A stretch of DNA of 64,000 nucleotides, from assembly GCF_000526315.1 (NCBI RefSeq), contig NZ_JAFV01000001.1, positions 4,196,001 through 4,260,000 on the forward strand. Direction: 5' to 3'. The DNA comes from Methylopila sp. 73B (lineage in GTDB: Bacteria > Pseudomonadota > Alphaproteobacteria > Rhizobiales > Methylopilaceae). Positions 33,007-42,364 of this stretch are shown here, piece by piece. Each line of letters begins with the position of its first letter. The stretch's first letter is position 1. The translations under genes were made by a program, and so were the position numbers. The notes under the pieces are model-generated. The model searched no databases and had not been told where the DNA came from. It saw only the letters and a list, made by a program, of their open reading frames with translations.

Positions 33007-34719
33007 TCACCTCAGCATGTAGCGCCGCGCGAGCGGCAGTTCGGTCGCGGGCTCGCAGGTCGCGAGTTCGCCGTCGACGAAGACGTCGAAGGTCTGCGGG
33101 TCGACGCGGATGTGGGGCAGGGCGTCGTTGTGCAGCATGTCGGACTTCTTCAGCCCCCGCGTGCCGCTTGCCGGCAGCAGGATCTTGGAGACGCCGAGCT
33201 CCTCCCGCAGGCCGCGGGCGATGGCGAGCGGGTGCACGAAGCAGGCGGAGAGCGCCGGCGCGGCCTTGCCGTAGGCGCCCCACTGCGGACGCAGCATCAT
33301 CGGCTCGCAGGTCATCAGCGAGGCCGCGCTGTCGCCCATGGCGCCCCAGGCGATGAAGCCGCCCTTGATGATGAGCTCCGGCTTTATGCCGAAGAACGCC
33401 GGCCGCCAGATCACGATGTCGGCCATCTTGCCGTCTTCCAGCGAGCCGATGTGCTGGGCGATGCCAAAGGTGCGCGCGGCGTTGATCGTATATTTGGCGA
33501 CGTAGCGCTTGATGCGCTCGTTGTCGCCGAAGCCGGGCTTCTCCTCCGGCAGCAGGCCGCGCTGGTCCTTCATCTTGGAGGCGAGCTGCCAGGTCCGGCA
33601 GATGACCTCGTGGATGCGGCCCATGCCCTGGCTGTCGGAGCCCAGCATCGAGATCGCGCCGATGTCGTGCAGGATGTCCTCGGCCGCGATGGTTTGCGCG
33701 CGGATACGGCTTTCCGCGAAGGCCACGTCCTCCGGGATCGCCGGATTGAGGTGGTGGCAGGTCATGGTCATGTCGAGGTGTTCGTCGAACGTGTTGACCG
33801 TGTAGGGGTTGGTCGGGTTCGTCGACGACGGCAGGCAGTAGCCTTCGCCCGCCACGCGGATGATGTCCGGGGCGTGGCCGCCGCCAGCGCCCTCGGTGTG
33901 GTACATGTGGATCGTCCGGCCGCCGATCGCGGCCAGGGTGTCCTCCAGGAAGCCGCTCTCGTTCAGCGTGTCGGTGTGCAGCTGCACCTGGTAGTCGAAC
34001 TCGTCGGCCGAGCGCAGGCAGGCGTCGATCGTCGCCGGCATCGCCCCCCAGTCCTCGTGGATCTTGAGCCCGAGGCATCCCGTCTCGAGCTGCTCCCTGA
34101 GACAGCCCGGAATGTGGCTGTTGCCGCGGCCGAGGAAGCCGAAGTTCATCGGCCAGGCCTCGGAGGCCTGGATCATCTTGCCGGTGTTGAACGGGCCGCC
34201 GGAGTCGATGCCGACCGTGATGGGGCCGAGCGAGCCGCCGAGCATGGTCGTCAGGCCGCTCGCCAGCGCGTGGTCGACGAGCCCCGCGGAGTCGAAGTGC
34301 ACATGCACGTCGATGCCGCCGGCGGTGGCGATCAGGCCCTCGCAGTCGCGCACGGTCGTGCCGGCGCCGACGATCAGCCGCGGGTCGACGCCGTCCATGA
34401 CCGCGGGGTTGCCGGCCTTGCCGACGCCGACGATCCTGCCGTCCTTGATGCCGAGATCGCCTTTGACGATTCCGAGCACGGCGTCGATCACCAGCACGTT
34501 GCACAGGAGGAAGTCGAGCGCGCCCTCAGCGTTGGCGATGCCGGCGGCGAGCCCCATGCCATCGCGCAGCGTCTTGCCGCCGCCGTGCAGGCACTCGTCG
34601 CCGTAGGTCGCGTAATCCTTCTCCACCACGGCGATGAGCGAGGTGTCGCCGAGCCGGACGCCGTCGCCGACGGTCGGTCCATAGAGCGCGGCGTAGTCCT
34701 TGCGGGCGATCGTGACCAT
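33007..34719 (-). CDS. ureC: Urease alpha subunit UreC
   Basis: A 570-residue urease catalytic subunit: urea + H2O to 2 NH3 + CO2. Visible motifs are the nickel-ligand [11 protein letters not shown] segment, the carbamylated-lysine region [27 protein letters not shown], and the flap [19 protein letters not shown]. Length and landmarks match functional ureases. It lies 11 bp after the fused ureAB gene and 5 bp before ureG. The ammonia released would join that from AmiE. Confidence 0.95.
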   Translation of the reverse strand: MVTIARKDYAALYGPTVGDGVRLGDTSLIAVVEKDYATYGDECLHGGGKTLRDGMGLAAGIANAEGALDFLLCNVLVIDAVLGIVKGDLGIKDGRIVGVGKAGNPAVMDGVDPRLIVGAGTTVRDCEGLIATAGGIDVHVHFDSAGLVDHALASGLTTMLGGSLGPITVGIDSGGPFNTGKMIQASEAWPMNFGFLGRGNSHIPGCLREQLETGCLGLKIHEDWGAMPATIDACLRSADEFDYQVQLHTDTLNESGFLEDTLAAIGGRTIHMYHTEGAGGGHAPDIIRVAGEGYCLPSSTNPTNPYTVNTFDEHLDMTMTCHHLNPAIPEDVAFAESRIRAQTIAAEDILHDIGAISMLGSDSQGMGRIHEVICRTWQLASKMKDQRGLLPEEKPGFGDNERIKRYVAKYTINAARTFGIAQHIGSLEDGKMADIVIWRPAFFGIKPELIIKGGFIAWGAMGDSAASLMTCEPMMLRPQWGAYGKAAPALSACFVHPLAIARGLREELGVSKILLPASGTRGLKKSDMLHNDALPHIRVDPQTFDVFVDGELATCEPATELPLARRYMLR

Positions 34720-34730
34720 GGCTTGTCTCC

Positions 34731-35423
34731 TCAGGCGCCGCGGAAGCCGGCCGCGCGGGCCTTGGCGAGCGCGACGTCCTTCGCCTCCGGACTGGTGGTG
34801 TCGCCGCCGAGGCCATTGAGGCCGCCGACGAAGCGGCTCCCGCCGAAGGTCGTCAGCGTCACCTCCTTGGTCTGCCCCGGCTCGAAGCGCACGGCGGTCC
34901 CTGCAGGAATGTCGAGCCGCATGCCGAAGGCCGCCGCGCGGTCGAAGTCCATCGCGCGGTTCACCTCGAAGAAGTGGAAGTGCGAGCCAATCTGCACCGG
35001 CCGGTCGCCGCTGTTGGTCGCCTCCAGCATCACGCGCGGACGCCCGTCGTTCAGCTCGATCTCGCCCTCGAGCGCGAGCGTCCCGCCGGGCTGCACCGGA
35101 TCGGCGTCGGATCCCTCCGCAGGACGGATCGGCTCGTGCACCGTGACAAGCTTAGTGCCGTCGGGAAATACGCACTCGACCTGCAGGATGTGCAGCATGG
35201 CGGGCACGCCCGAAAGCACGTCGTCGCTGGTCAGCACGGTCGCGCCGAAGCCGATGAGGTCGGCGACCGTGCGGTCCTCGCGGGCGCCTTCCAGGATCTC
35301 GTCGGTGATCAGCGCCACCGCCTCCGGGTAGTTGAGCTTCAGCCCCTTCGCCCGGCGTTTTCGGGCGAGCTCCGCCGCGGTGAAGATCGTCAGGCGTTCG
35401 AGTTCCGTCGGGGTCAGCAGCAT
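34731..35423 (-). CDS. ureAB: Fused urease gamma-beta subunit UreAB
   Basis: A 230-residue fusion. Residues 1-100 are the gamma subunit ([27 protein letters not shown] start, [10 protein letters not shown]). Residues about 115-225 are the beta subunit ([39 protein letters not shown]). Separate ureA and ureB genes are usual in rhizobia; a fusion is known from Helicobacter and some alphaproteobacteria. The ATG overlaps no upstream gene; ureF ends 16 bp before it. Confidence 0.92.
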   Translation of the reverse strand: MLLTPTELERLTIFTAAELARKRRAKGLKLNYPEAVALITDEILEGAREDRTVADLIGFGATVLTSDDVLSGVPAMLHILQVECVFPDGTKLVTVHEPIRPAEGSDADPVQPGGTLALEGEIELNDGRPRVMLEATNSGDRPVQIGSHFHFFEVNRAMDFDRAAAFGMRLDIPAGTAVRFEPGQTKEVTLTTFGGSRFVGGLNGLGGDTTSPEAKDVALAKARAAGFRGA

Positions 35424-35439
35424 GGGCGCTCGCGGAGGG

Positions 35440-36102
35440 TCAGTTCGAGAAGAGGCGAAGCTCGCCCCGGGCGTGGCGGGCGGCGGCGATGTCGAGGCGG
35501 GGCGCGAAGCTCGCGATCTTGTCCGGCGCAGGCGCTGCGGCGAGCTCGGCGAGCACCGGCAGCAGGCGGCGGACGACGGCCTGCGCCGCGACCGCGCCGA
35601 CGACGCCGAGACGGACGGCGGCGGTGGTGAAGCCGGAGAGAACCATGTAGCCGGAGGCGAGCGTCGCGCCTTCGGCGTCGAGGCCCGCGCCGCGCCAGAC
35701 CACCCCTTGCGTCGGCGCGAGATGGCCCTGCGCGCGGCCGGCGCGCACCCGCGCCTGCCAGTCCGCCGCGCCCGGCGTCGCGATGCGGACATGGGCCGCT
35801 AGAAGCCCCGCGCCATTGCGGCGGGAGCCGGCGCGGAACGGCTCGGAGAGCGTCGCCGCCTCCACCTCGGCGTCGATCTCGGCGACCGCGTCGAGATCGC
35901 CCGCGCGGTCGAACGCCTGCAGCATGGCGACCCGGTCGGCGGTCGCCCAGCGGCGGCGAAGAACGCCGGCGATCACCCGCTCCAGCGCCTCGCCGTCCAG
36001 AGGCTCGGACGCCGCGAGGCCTTCGAGCCCGTTCGAGAACGCGAAGCCGCCGCTCGGAAAGGCGGCGTCCGCCTGCCACATCGCGAGCAACGGGCCGATC
36101 AC
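35440..36102 (-). CDS. ureF: Urease accessory protein UreF
   Basis: A 220-residue UreF, which guides UreG action on the UreD-urease complex. Landmarks are [21 protein letters not shown] and the C-terminal [25 protein letters not shown]. The GTG at 36102 is chosen because it overlaps the ureE stop (GTGA) and restores the family start [10 protein letters not shown]; no upstream ATG is suitable. Strong coupling to ureE is implied. Confidence 0.9.
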   Translation of the reverse strand: MIGPLLAMWQADAAFPSGGFAFSNGLEGLAASEPLDGEALERVIAGVLRRRWATADRVAMLQAFDRAGDLDAVAEIDAEVEAATLSEPFRAGSRRNGAGLLAAHVRIATPGAADWQARVRAGRAQGHLAPTQGVVWRGAGLDAEGATLASGYMVLSGFTTAAVRLGVVGAVAAQAVVRRLLPVLAELAAAPAPDKIASFAPRLDIAAARHARGELRLFSN

Positions 36103-36563
36103 GCCGCGAGGTCCTGCGTGACCACGGTGCTCTTGATCGAACGGCCGGCGAACAGCGCGTCGAGCCGCGCGAAGTAGGCCTCCGCCGGCCCTTCGAGCGC
36201 GACCAGCAGGCACTCGCCCTCGAAGCGCACGCGCCAGTGCAGGTTGCCGGCGTGGTAGCCGAGCTCGACCGCGTCGGCGATCGAGGCCGGCTGCAGGCGA
36301 AGCCAGCGCTCCACCTCCGCCCGCACCACGATCGCGCGGTCGTCGTCGATCAGCAGCACGGCGCCGTCGAACAGCTTCTGCTCGCGGGGCAGCGCGATCG
36401 CCAGCTCCTCGCCCTTCGGCGTGGTGAGGCGCAGGCGGCGGCGCGCCATGTCGGCGCTCGCGATGGTCACGGTCTCCACAGCCCCGCGGTGTTCGAGATG
36501 ATGGAGGCGCCGGTGGAGGCCGGGCTCGGCCCTGTCTCCGACGACGCTGTCGATGTGCAGCAT
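36099..36563 (-). CDS. ureE: Urease accessory nickel-binding protein UreE
   Basis: A 154-residue nickel metallochaperone: N-terminal peptide-binding domain (RRRLRLTTPKGEELAIALPRE) and C-terminal metal domain (ELGYHAGNLHW). The His-rich C-terminal tail of some UreE proteins is absent; the HLEHRG-type histidines are near the N-terminus instead. It begins the urease section, 29 bp after the alpha/beta hydrolase gene, and overlaps ureF. Confidence 0.88.
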   Translation of the reverse strand: MLHIDSVVGDRAEPGLHRRLHHLEHRGAVETVTIASADMARRRLRLTTPKGEELAIALPREQKLFDGAVLLIDDDRAIVVRAEVERWLRLQPASIADAVELGYHAGNLHWRVRFEGECLLVALEGPAEAYFARLDALFAGRSIKSTVVTQDLAA

Positions 36564-36592
36564 TGAGGCGGGTCCTGTGGTGGCGCGCGGCG

Positions 36593-37612
36593 TCAGGAGG
36601 CGAGCAGGTCCTTGAGCTTGGCGTCGATGAAGTCGACGTCGGTCGGGTTGGTGCCGGGGCCGCCGGCGAAGTGGCCCCAGATCGAGGGCACCGGCACGAG
36701 GGTGGCGTTAGGCATGTGCGCGACCTCGAACTCGCTGTCCTCGGGGGGGAAGTAAAGGTCGGTCTGCCCCGGCATCACGAAGGCCTTGGCCTTGATCGCG
36801 CCGAGCGCGGCCTTCAGGTCGCCGCCGTAGAGCGGGTTGTCGCTGATGTCGCCGTTCTGCCAGGTCCACAGCATCGTCAGCAGGTTGTTGGCGTCCTTGG
36901 GCAGGAAGAAGCCCTCCCAGAAGGCCACGAGGAAGTCCTCGAGCGAGGAGTAGCCCAGCGCTTCGATGTCCAGCTTCTCGCGATAGAACGCCTGAGAGAA
37001 GCCCCATCCGGCATAGACCCGCGCCATCGCCCGAAGGCCCCGCGCCGGCTTGTCGACGTACCAGCCCTCGGCGAAGGCGGCGTCCGCGGTCAGCGCGGCC
37101 TTCACGCCCTCGAGGAACACGAAATTGTGCCGCGAGCACTTGGCGGACCCGCAGAACGGCGCGATCAGGTCCATCATCTCGGGGAACAGCGCGCCCCAGT
37201 GGAAGGTCTGCAGCGCGCCCATCGACCAGCCCGTCACCAAGCGGACATGCTCGATCCCGAACAGCTCCGTCACCAGCCTGTGCTGGACCATGACGTTGTC
37301 GTAGGCCGTCACCTGCGGGAACCGCGGGCCGTTGTAGGGCTCCGGCGTGTTGCTCGGCGACGACGACAGACCGTTGCCGAGCATGTTCGGCACGATGATG
37401 AAGTATTTTTCCGGGTCGAGCGCCCGGCCGGGGCCGATCAGCCACTCGTTCTCGTAGTGCTGCCCCGAATACCAGGTCGGGTAGACGATCACGTTGTCCT
37501 TGGCGGGGCTCAGCGTCCCGTAGGTCTTGTAGGCGAGCTTCGCCCCACGGATCGTCGCGCCGCGTTGCAGGGACACATCGCCCAGTTCAAAGATCTTGTA
37601 GTCGACCGTCAT
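36593..37612 (-). CDS. Alpha/beta hydrolase (homoserine acetyltransferase-like) between amiE and urease
   Basis: A 339-residue alpha/beta hydrolase. The nucleophile elbow is GWSMGA with Ser130, the acid is probably in PGQTDLYFPPED near 278, and the histidine is in SIWGHFAGGPG near 313. Overall architecture (PNMLGNGLSSSPSNTP, FFLPKDANNLL) resembles the MetX/HTA group but without the family's usual N-terminal motif. It follows amiE by 69 bp with a short hairpin (37624-37644) between. An esterase or amidase linked to amide breakdown is likely; the substrate is unknown. Confidence 0.75.
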   Translation of the reverse strand: MTVDYKIFELGDVSLQRGATIRGAKLAYKTYGTLSPAKDNVIVYPTWYSGQHYENEWLIGPGRALDPEKYFIIVPNMLGNGLSSSPSNTPEPYNGPRFPQVTAYDNVMVQHRLVTELFGIEHVRLVTGWSMGALQTFHWGALFPEMMDLIAPFCGSAKCSRHNFVFLEGVKAALTADAAFAEGWYVDKPARGLRAMARVYAGWGFSQAFYREKLDIEALGYSSLEDFLVAFWEGFFLPKDANNLLTMLWTWQNGDISDNPLYGGDLKAALGAIKAKAFVMPGQTDLYFPPEDSEFEVAHMPNATLVPVPSIWGHFAGGPGTNPTDVDFIDAKLKDLLAS

Positions 37613-37681
37613 CGCGAAAACCTCCTCGGGGCGTGGACCCGAGGCGCGTCGGGATGACCGGCGCGCCCCGGACGGCGTCGC

Positions 37682-38719
37682 TCAGCGGTGGACGGTCTTT
37701 GAGGTCGGAAGCCCCTCGATCGGGCATTCGTCGACGCCGACCGTCGGGCGCGTGAAGGACTCGACCATCTCGCGCGTGCCCTCCGGATCGGCGATCCAGC
37801 GCTTGTAGAAGTCGTAGGGGCACTCGGCCGCGCCCTTGTCGCCGTCGCCGGAGTTGATCATGCCGGTGTAGCCGCGGTGGACCAGCTTAAAGAGGTGGTT
37901 GTTGGACTGGCTGGTCTTGCGGAAGTCGCGGATCAGCGAAACCGAGAGCTGGGCGTAGTTGATCCCGTTCTCCTCGGTACCGCACTCGCCGAGCGTGCGG
38001 CCGTCGAAGCCGACGATCGCGGAGTGGCCGAAGTAGGAGTAGACGCCGTCGAAGCCCGTGGCGTTGGCGACCGCCACATAGGTGTTGTTCGCCCAGGCCA
38101 TGGCCTTGGCCATCACCACCTGCTGGTCCTTCGCCGGGTACATGTAGCCCTGGCAGCGGACGATCAGCTCGGCGCCGCGCATGGCGCAGTCGCGCCAGAT
38201 CTCGGGGTAGTTGCCGTCGTCGCAGATGATCAGGCTGATCTTCAGGCCCTTCGGACCGTCGGAGACGTAGGTGCAGTTGCCGGGGTACCAGCCCTCGATC
38301 GGCACCCACGGCATGATCTTGCGGTACTTCTGAACGATCTCGCCCTGGTCGTTCATCAGGATCAGAGTGTTGTAGGGCGCCTTGTTTGGGTGCTCCTCGT
38401 GGCGCTCGCCGGTGAGCGAGAACACGCCCCAGCACTTCGCCCTGCGGCAGGCGTCGGCGAAGATCTCGGTCTCCTCGCCGGGGATCGCCGCGGCGGTGTC
38501 GCACATCTCCTTCGAGTCGTACATGATCCCGTGGGTCGAGTACTCGGGGAAGATCACGAGGTCCATGCCCGGCAGGCCGGCCTTCATGCCGACCACCATG
38601 TCGGCGATCTTCTTGGCGTTCTGCAGCACCTCGGCCTTCGTGTGCAGGCGGGGCATCTTGTAGTTCACCACCGCCACGCCGACGGTGTCGTTGCTCGAGC
38701 CGATGTCACCGTGAATCAT
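37682..38719 (-). CDS. amiE: Aliphatic amidase AmiE
   Basis: A 345-residue aliphatic amidase, highly similar in sequence to Pseudomonas aeruginosa AmiE. It converts short aliphatic amides to the acid and ammonia. The triad is Glu59 ([11 protein letters not shown]), a Lys in KYRKIMPW near residue 134, and the nucleophilic Cys in [11 protein letters not shown] near 166. The ATG at 38719 is chosen because it gives the exact family start [18 protein letters not shown]; a longer frame extends into the leader. A terminator-containing leader precedes it, consistent with AmiR control. Ammonia, and acetate or formate, would feed metabolism. Confidence 0.97.
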   Translation of the reverse strand: MIHGDIGSSNDTVGVAVVNYKMPRLHTKAEVLQNAKKIADMVVGMKAGLPGMDLVIFPEYSTHGIMYDSKEMCDTAAAIPGEETEIFADACRRAKCWGVFSLTGERHEEHPNKAPYNTLILMNDQGEIVQKYRKIMPWVPIEGWYPGNCTYVSDGPKGLKISLIICDDGNYPEIWRDCAMRGAELIVRCQGYMYPAKDQQVVMAKAMAWANNTYVAVANATGFDGVYSYFGHSAIVGFDGRTLGECGTEENGINYAQLSVSLIRDFRKTSQSNNHLFKLVHRGYTGMINSGDGDKGAAECPYDFYKRWIADPEGTREMVESFTRPTVGVDECPIEGLPTSKTVHR

Positions 38720-38933
38720 GTTCAGTCTCCTTGGGGCCTCCGGGCGCTTCGCATGAGCGCCGCGGGCGGAACGCGCGCCCCCCGTCGCCGCCGGCGCAGC
38801 GTGCGCCGGCGCGGCGTCGAGCAGCCCGCGGGGTCGAAGTGTCTGGTCCGGCGAAGCAAAGGCGCAGTCCGCGCCTGCGTCGCCAAATGAAATCAGCACC
38901 AAAACGACCGACGACGGCGCTGTCGCGGACGTG

Positions 38934-38980
38934 AAAAACAAAAAAGCCCGCCAAATCCTCTCGGGAGGATCTGTCGGGCT
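38934..38980 (-). terminator. Intrinsic terminator in the amiE leader
   Basis: On the minus strand AGCCCG ... CGGGCT encloses an inner ATCCTC/GAGGAT stem with a CCGA loop, followed by TTTTTTGTTTTT. It lies about 215 bp upstream of amiE and about 80 bp downstream of amiR. In Pseudomonas the amiE leader also has a terminator that AmiR abolishes, so this is the probable antitermination target. Confidence 0.85.
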
Positions 38981-38984
38981 ACAT

Positions 38985-39060
38985 CGCCAAGCCGGATCGA
39001 CCACCTTGTGATCCGGCGAAGTCGCTCGGCCGCTGCATCGCGCTCAAGCAACGCGGGGAG
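38985..39060 (-). promoter_or_regulatory. Putative ANTAR/AmiR-binding leader RNA
   Basis: Between amiR and the leader terminator, the minus strand can fold GCCGGATC/GATCCGGC (38991-38998 with 39010-39017), with a competing GATCAC/GTGGTC pairing. ANTAR targets normally have two short hairpins with A1-G4 hexaloops, one overlapping the terminator. The region and its position fit, but I cannot resolve both loops by eye. The role is inferred from AmiR being encoded next door. Confidence 0.5.
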
Positions 39061-39669
39061 CTAAGCACCATCCGCGCGGAAGTTCAATAGCTCGTTGGCG
39101 TTGATGATCGCGCTCGCCATCTCCTCCATCGGCACCCGCTTCGACATGGCCTGGCGGCGGATGGTCTGGAACGCCTCCTCCTCGGAGATGCCCTGGTTCG
39201 CCATCAGGATGGTCTTGGCTTTCTGGATCTGCTGGATGCCGTTGAGCTTGCGCTCGAGCTTGCGCAGCCGCCGGGCCTGCTCCTTGCGCTCGAGCCAGAG
39301 GCTGCGCGCGAGCGCGATTTGCGTGAGCAGGCCGAAGGGCTTAAGCGGCCGCTCGATCACTGCGAGCGCGCCGCTCTCCAGGAGCAGCGAGAGCGTCGAG
39401 GGGTTCTCGTAGCCAACGATCGCGATCACGGTCGGGGGCGAGTCGGCGCGCGACTTCATCAGCTTCAGCAGCCCGTCGCGGTCCTCCTGCTCGATCGTCA
39501 GCAGCACGAGGTCGACGTTGTCGGAGTAGGCCTCGGGGATTGGCCAGGTCGTCTCCACGAAGCAGCCGATGCGCTTGAGGTGATCGACGAGCTGCTTGCC
39601 CTCTGGATCGTTGGGGTGGATCGCCTGGACGCGCAGGCCTTTGATGTCGCGCAGGATCTGGATCGCCAT
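39061..39669 (-). CDS. amiR: Antitermination regulator AmiR (pseudo-receiver + ANTAR)
   Basis: A 202-residue AmiR. Residues 1-120 form a receiver-like domain without the usual phosphorylation pocket. A coiled coil follows (RSLWLERKEQARRLRKLERKL), then the RNA-binding ANTAR domain about 145-200 (QKAKTILMANQGISEEEAFQTIRRQAMSKR). AmiR promotes read-through of the amiE leader terminator and is held inactive by AmiC when no amide is present. It lies 11 bp downstream of amiC. The leader terminator follows its stop by about 80 bp. Confidence 0.95.
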   Translation of the reverse strand: MAIQILRDIKGLRVQAIHPNDPEGKQLVDHLKRIGCFVETTWPIPEAYSDNVDLVLLTIEQEDRDGLLKLMKSRADSPPTVIAIVGYENPSTLSLLLESGALAVIERPLKPFGLLTQIALARSLWLERKEQARRLRKLERKLNGIQQIQKAKTILMANQGISEEEAFQTIRRQAMSKRVPMEEMASAIINANELLNFRADGA

Positions 39670-39680
39670 CGCCCGCGGCC

Positions 39681-40838
39681 TCAGCGCGCGCCGGGCGACG
39701 GTTCGACGAAGTCCGCGGACCAGTCGTCGAGCCGTTGCGTCACGCAGTAGGGATCGGGCTTCACGCGCACGCCGGGGTTCCAGACGATCTGGAACGCGCC
39801 CTTGGCGTCGAGCCGCGCCACCCGCGGCCAGAGGTAGGTGTGATGGTTCTCCGGGTCGACGCGCACGCGGCCCTGCGGCGCGTCGATCTCGACGTCCATG
39901 ATCTCGGCCAGCACCCGCCGCGGGTCGTCCGCGCCGGCGCGCGCGAGGGCTGCGGCCGCGAGATGGACCTGGAAGTAGGCGGCCTCCGCCGCCGAGGGGA
40001 TCGGCGCGTCGGCGCCGAAGCGCTGGCGATAGGCCGCCACAAACTTGCGGGCCGCGGGCGAGCCGAGCGTCGAGAAGAAGGTCGCGGCCGAGATGTGGCC
40101 TTCGGCGACGCCCGGCCTCATCTCGGCGACGTCGGCCTCGGAGGTGGTGAGGCTCGCGATCGGCATGTCGGACGCCTTGAATCCGGCGTCGGCGTAGGCC
40201 TCGTAGAACGCCGGCGTCGCCTGGCCGACGATGGTCGAGAAGATCACGTCGGGACTGAGCTTCCGGATCCGCTTGATCACGGTCTTCAGGTCGTCCGCGG
40301 CGGCGTCGAGGGGAATGTAGATCTCGTCGAGGACCTTGCCGCGCGACTGGACCACGAAATCGCTCATGATCCGGTTGGTCTCGTAGGGGTAGACGTAGTT
40401 CGAGCCGACGAAGAGATAGCGCGGGCCCTGGCGGGCCAGCAGGTACTTGGCGAGCTGGAACGCGTTCTGATTCGGCGCGGCGCCGGTGTAGATCGTCTGC
40501 AGCGAGTACTCGAAACCCTCGTAGAGCGTGGGATAGAACAGCAGGCCGCGGAAGGGCTCCACCGCCTGCAGCACCGCCTTGCGGACGCTCGACATGTAGC
40601 AGCCGAAGATCAGGCGGACGCCGTCGGCCGCGATCAGCTGCTCGGCGAGCGCCCGGAAGCGCTTGGGGTCCGAAGCGCCGTCATAGACGACCGGCTGGAG
40701 TTCGCGGCCCATGACGCCGCCGGCGGCGTTGATCTCGTCGATCGCCAGCAGCGTCGCGTTGAGCTGGGCGCGCTCGACGTTGGCCGTCACGCCCGTCATC
40801 GAGAACAACACGCCGATCCGCCAGGGCTCGCCCGTCAC
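39681..40838 (-). CDS. amiC: Amide-sensing negative regulator AmiC
   Basis: A 385-residue cytosolic amide-binding protein, the same length as P. aeruginosa AmiC, with matching segments (VGSNYVYPYETNRI, IASLTTSEADVAEM, DAPQGRVRVDPENHH, DDWSADF). It binds AmiR and releases it on amide binding. The GTG at 40838 is preferred over the GTG at 40844 because GGAG lies 7 bases upstream. No signal peptide. The promoter must lie in the 227-bp divergent spacer (40839-41065) shared with the M20 hydrolase. Confidence 0.93.
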   Translation of the reverse strand: MTGEPWRIGVLFSMTGVTANVERAQLNATLLAIDEINAAGGVMGRELQPVVYDGASDPKRFRALAEQLIAADGVRLIFGCYMSSVRKAVLQAVEPFRGLLFYPTLYEGFEYSLQTIYTGAAPNQNAFQLAKYLLARQGPRYLFVGSNYVYPYETNRIMSDFVVQSRGKVLDEIYIPLDAAADDLKTVIKRIRKLSPDVIFSTIVGQATPAFYEAYADAGFKASDMPIASLTTSEADVAEMRPGVAEGHISAATFFSTLGSPAARKFVAAYRQRFGADAPIPSAAEAAYFQVHLAAAALARAGADDPRRVLAEIMDVEIDAPQGRVRVDPENHHTYLWPRVARLDAKGAFQIVWNPGVRVKPDPYCVTQRLDDWSADFVEPSPGAR

Positions 40839-41065
40839 CGTCACGCTCCGCACCGTCCATCCCGCCCGCGCTCGGCGGCCGGACGCATGGATAGACCATT
40901 TTTCGCGCGCGCAGCACGCCCTCGTTGCTCTTTGACGCGCCACGCCTAAAATCCGGTCGCCGCGGCGCCGATCGCGGTTGCGCGGAGCGCGGAGCTCCGC
41001 CCTAATAGGCCGCAGCGGCCCCGGACCAGGCTCGTCGCGCCCCCATAATCCCGGTTGCGGACCCC

Positions 41066-42364
41066 ATGACCCTCATCACGACGCCGTCGCGCGACGACGC
41101 GGCGGTCGACGACTTCCATCGCCTGTTCGACGCCGTCGCCGCCTGCGGCGCCACCGTAGGCGGCGGCGTCGAGCGCCAAAGCGCCAGCGCCGCCGACGGC
41201 GCGGCGCGGCGCGTTTTCGCCGCGGCGCTCGAGGCGGCCGGCGCGACGGTGCGGACCGACGCCGTCGGCAACCAGTACGGCGTGTTCGCGCTCGCCGACC
41301 GGATCGACGCGCCGCTGGTGATGCTCGGCTCCCACCTCGACAGCCAGCCGCGCGGCGGGCGCTTCGACGGCGCGCTCGGCGTCGTCGCGGCGGCGGCGGT
41401 CGGCGCGGCGCTGATGCGCGCCAAACGGGCGGGCGCCCGCTTCGACGCTGACTATTGCGCGGTGAACTGGACCAACGAGGAGGGCGCCCGCTTCCGCCCG
41501 AGCCTGCTCGGCAGCGGCTTCTTCACGGGCAAGCACGACGCGGACTTTGCACTCTCCCGCGCCGACGACGCCGGCGTGACGCTGGGCGAGGCGCTCGCCG
41601 CCATCGGCCAGCGCGGGGCGGACGCGCCGCCGCCGTTGCCGGCCTGCTATCTCGAGCTCCACATCGAGCAGGGCCTCCATCTCGAGAGCGCGGCCGCGGA
41701 CATCGGCGTCGTCCGCCGCAACTGGGGAGCGATCAAGGTCGACGTCCGGTTCCAGGGCGAGCAGGCCCACACCGGCCCGTGCCCGATGCCGCTCCGCCGC
41801 GACGCGTTGCTCGCCGCCGCCTACCTCATCGCCGAGGCGCGGGCGATCGCGGACCGGTGGCCGGGCGTGGTCCACACCTCCGTCGGCCGCATCGTCGTGG
41901 CGCCGAATTCGGCCAACGTCGTGCCGTCCGAGGTCGCGCTGTCGCTGGAAATACGCTCGGCCGACGACGCGGTGCTGGCGGAGGCCGGCGCGCTCGGCGC
42001 CCGCGCCATCGCCGAAGCGGCGGAGCGCGCCAACGTCACCGTTACGGCCGACCGCGCGGAGCGCCCGATCCGGCAGCTGCCCACGGAGGTCTGCGACCTC
42101 GTGGCCGCCTGCGCCGGAGCGCTCGGCCTCAGCTGCCGCGACGTCGACACGGTTGCGGGCCACGACGCGATCAGCCTGCTCGGCCTCTGCCCGACGGGGC
42201 TGATTTTCGTGCCGAGCGTCGGCGGCGTCGCCCACAACGAAGGCGAGTTCACCGCGCGCGCCGACATCGAGAACGGCCTCCGCCTCTGCCTCGAGGCCGC
42301 GTGGCGGCTCTGCCAGGCGGGCGGCTCGCCGGAGCGCGCGACCCTTGCCGGAGGCCCCGTATGA
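41066..42364 (+). CDS. M20-family Zn amidohydrolase (N-carbamoyl-amino acid hydrolase / allantoate amidohydrolase type)
   Basis: A 432-residue binuclear zinc amidohydrolase of the hydantoinase/carbamoylase group. Ligands are visible in GSHLDSQPRGGRFDGALG, NWTNEEGARF, LHIEQG and, at the C-terminus, VGGVAHNEGE. The dimerisation lid is about 215-330 (FQGEQAHTGPCPM). It hydrolyses an N-carbamoyl or ureido substrate and would release ammonia and CO2. It is the first gene of a three-gene unit transcribed away from amiC. Substrate is not defined by sequence. Confidence 0.88.
   Translation: MTLITTPSRDDAAVDDFHRLFDAVAACGATVGGGVERQSASAADGAARRVFAAALEAAGATVRTDAVGNQYGVFALADRIDAPLVMLGSHLDSQPRGGRFDGALGVVAAAAVGAALMRAKRAGARFDADYCAVNWTNEEGARFRPSLLGSGFFTGKHDADFALSRADDAGVTLGEALAAIGQRGADAPPPLPACYLELHIEQGLHLESAAADIGVVRRNWGAIKVDVRFQGEQAHTGPCPMPLRRDALLAAAYLIAEARAIADRWPGVVHTSVGRIVVAPNSANVVPSEVALSLEIRSADDAVLAEAGALGARAIAEAAERANVTVTADRAERPIRQLPTEVCDLVAACAGALGLSCRDVDTVAGHDAISLLGLCPTGLIFVPSVGGVAHNEGEFTARADIENGLRLCLEAAWRLCQAGGSPERATLAGGPV

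Noticed and set aside
40900..40990. A sigma-54 promoter upstream of amiC
   Set aside because: A GG...GC pair on the minus strand (TGGCGCG...GAGC) has the wrong spacing for the -24/-12 consensus.
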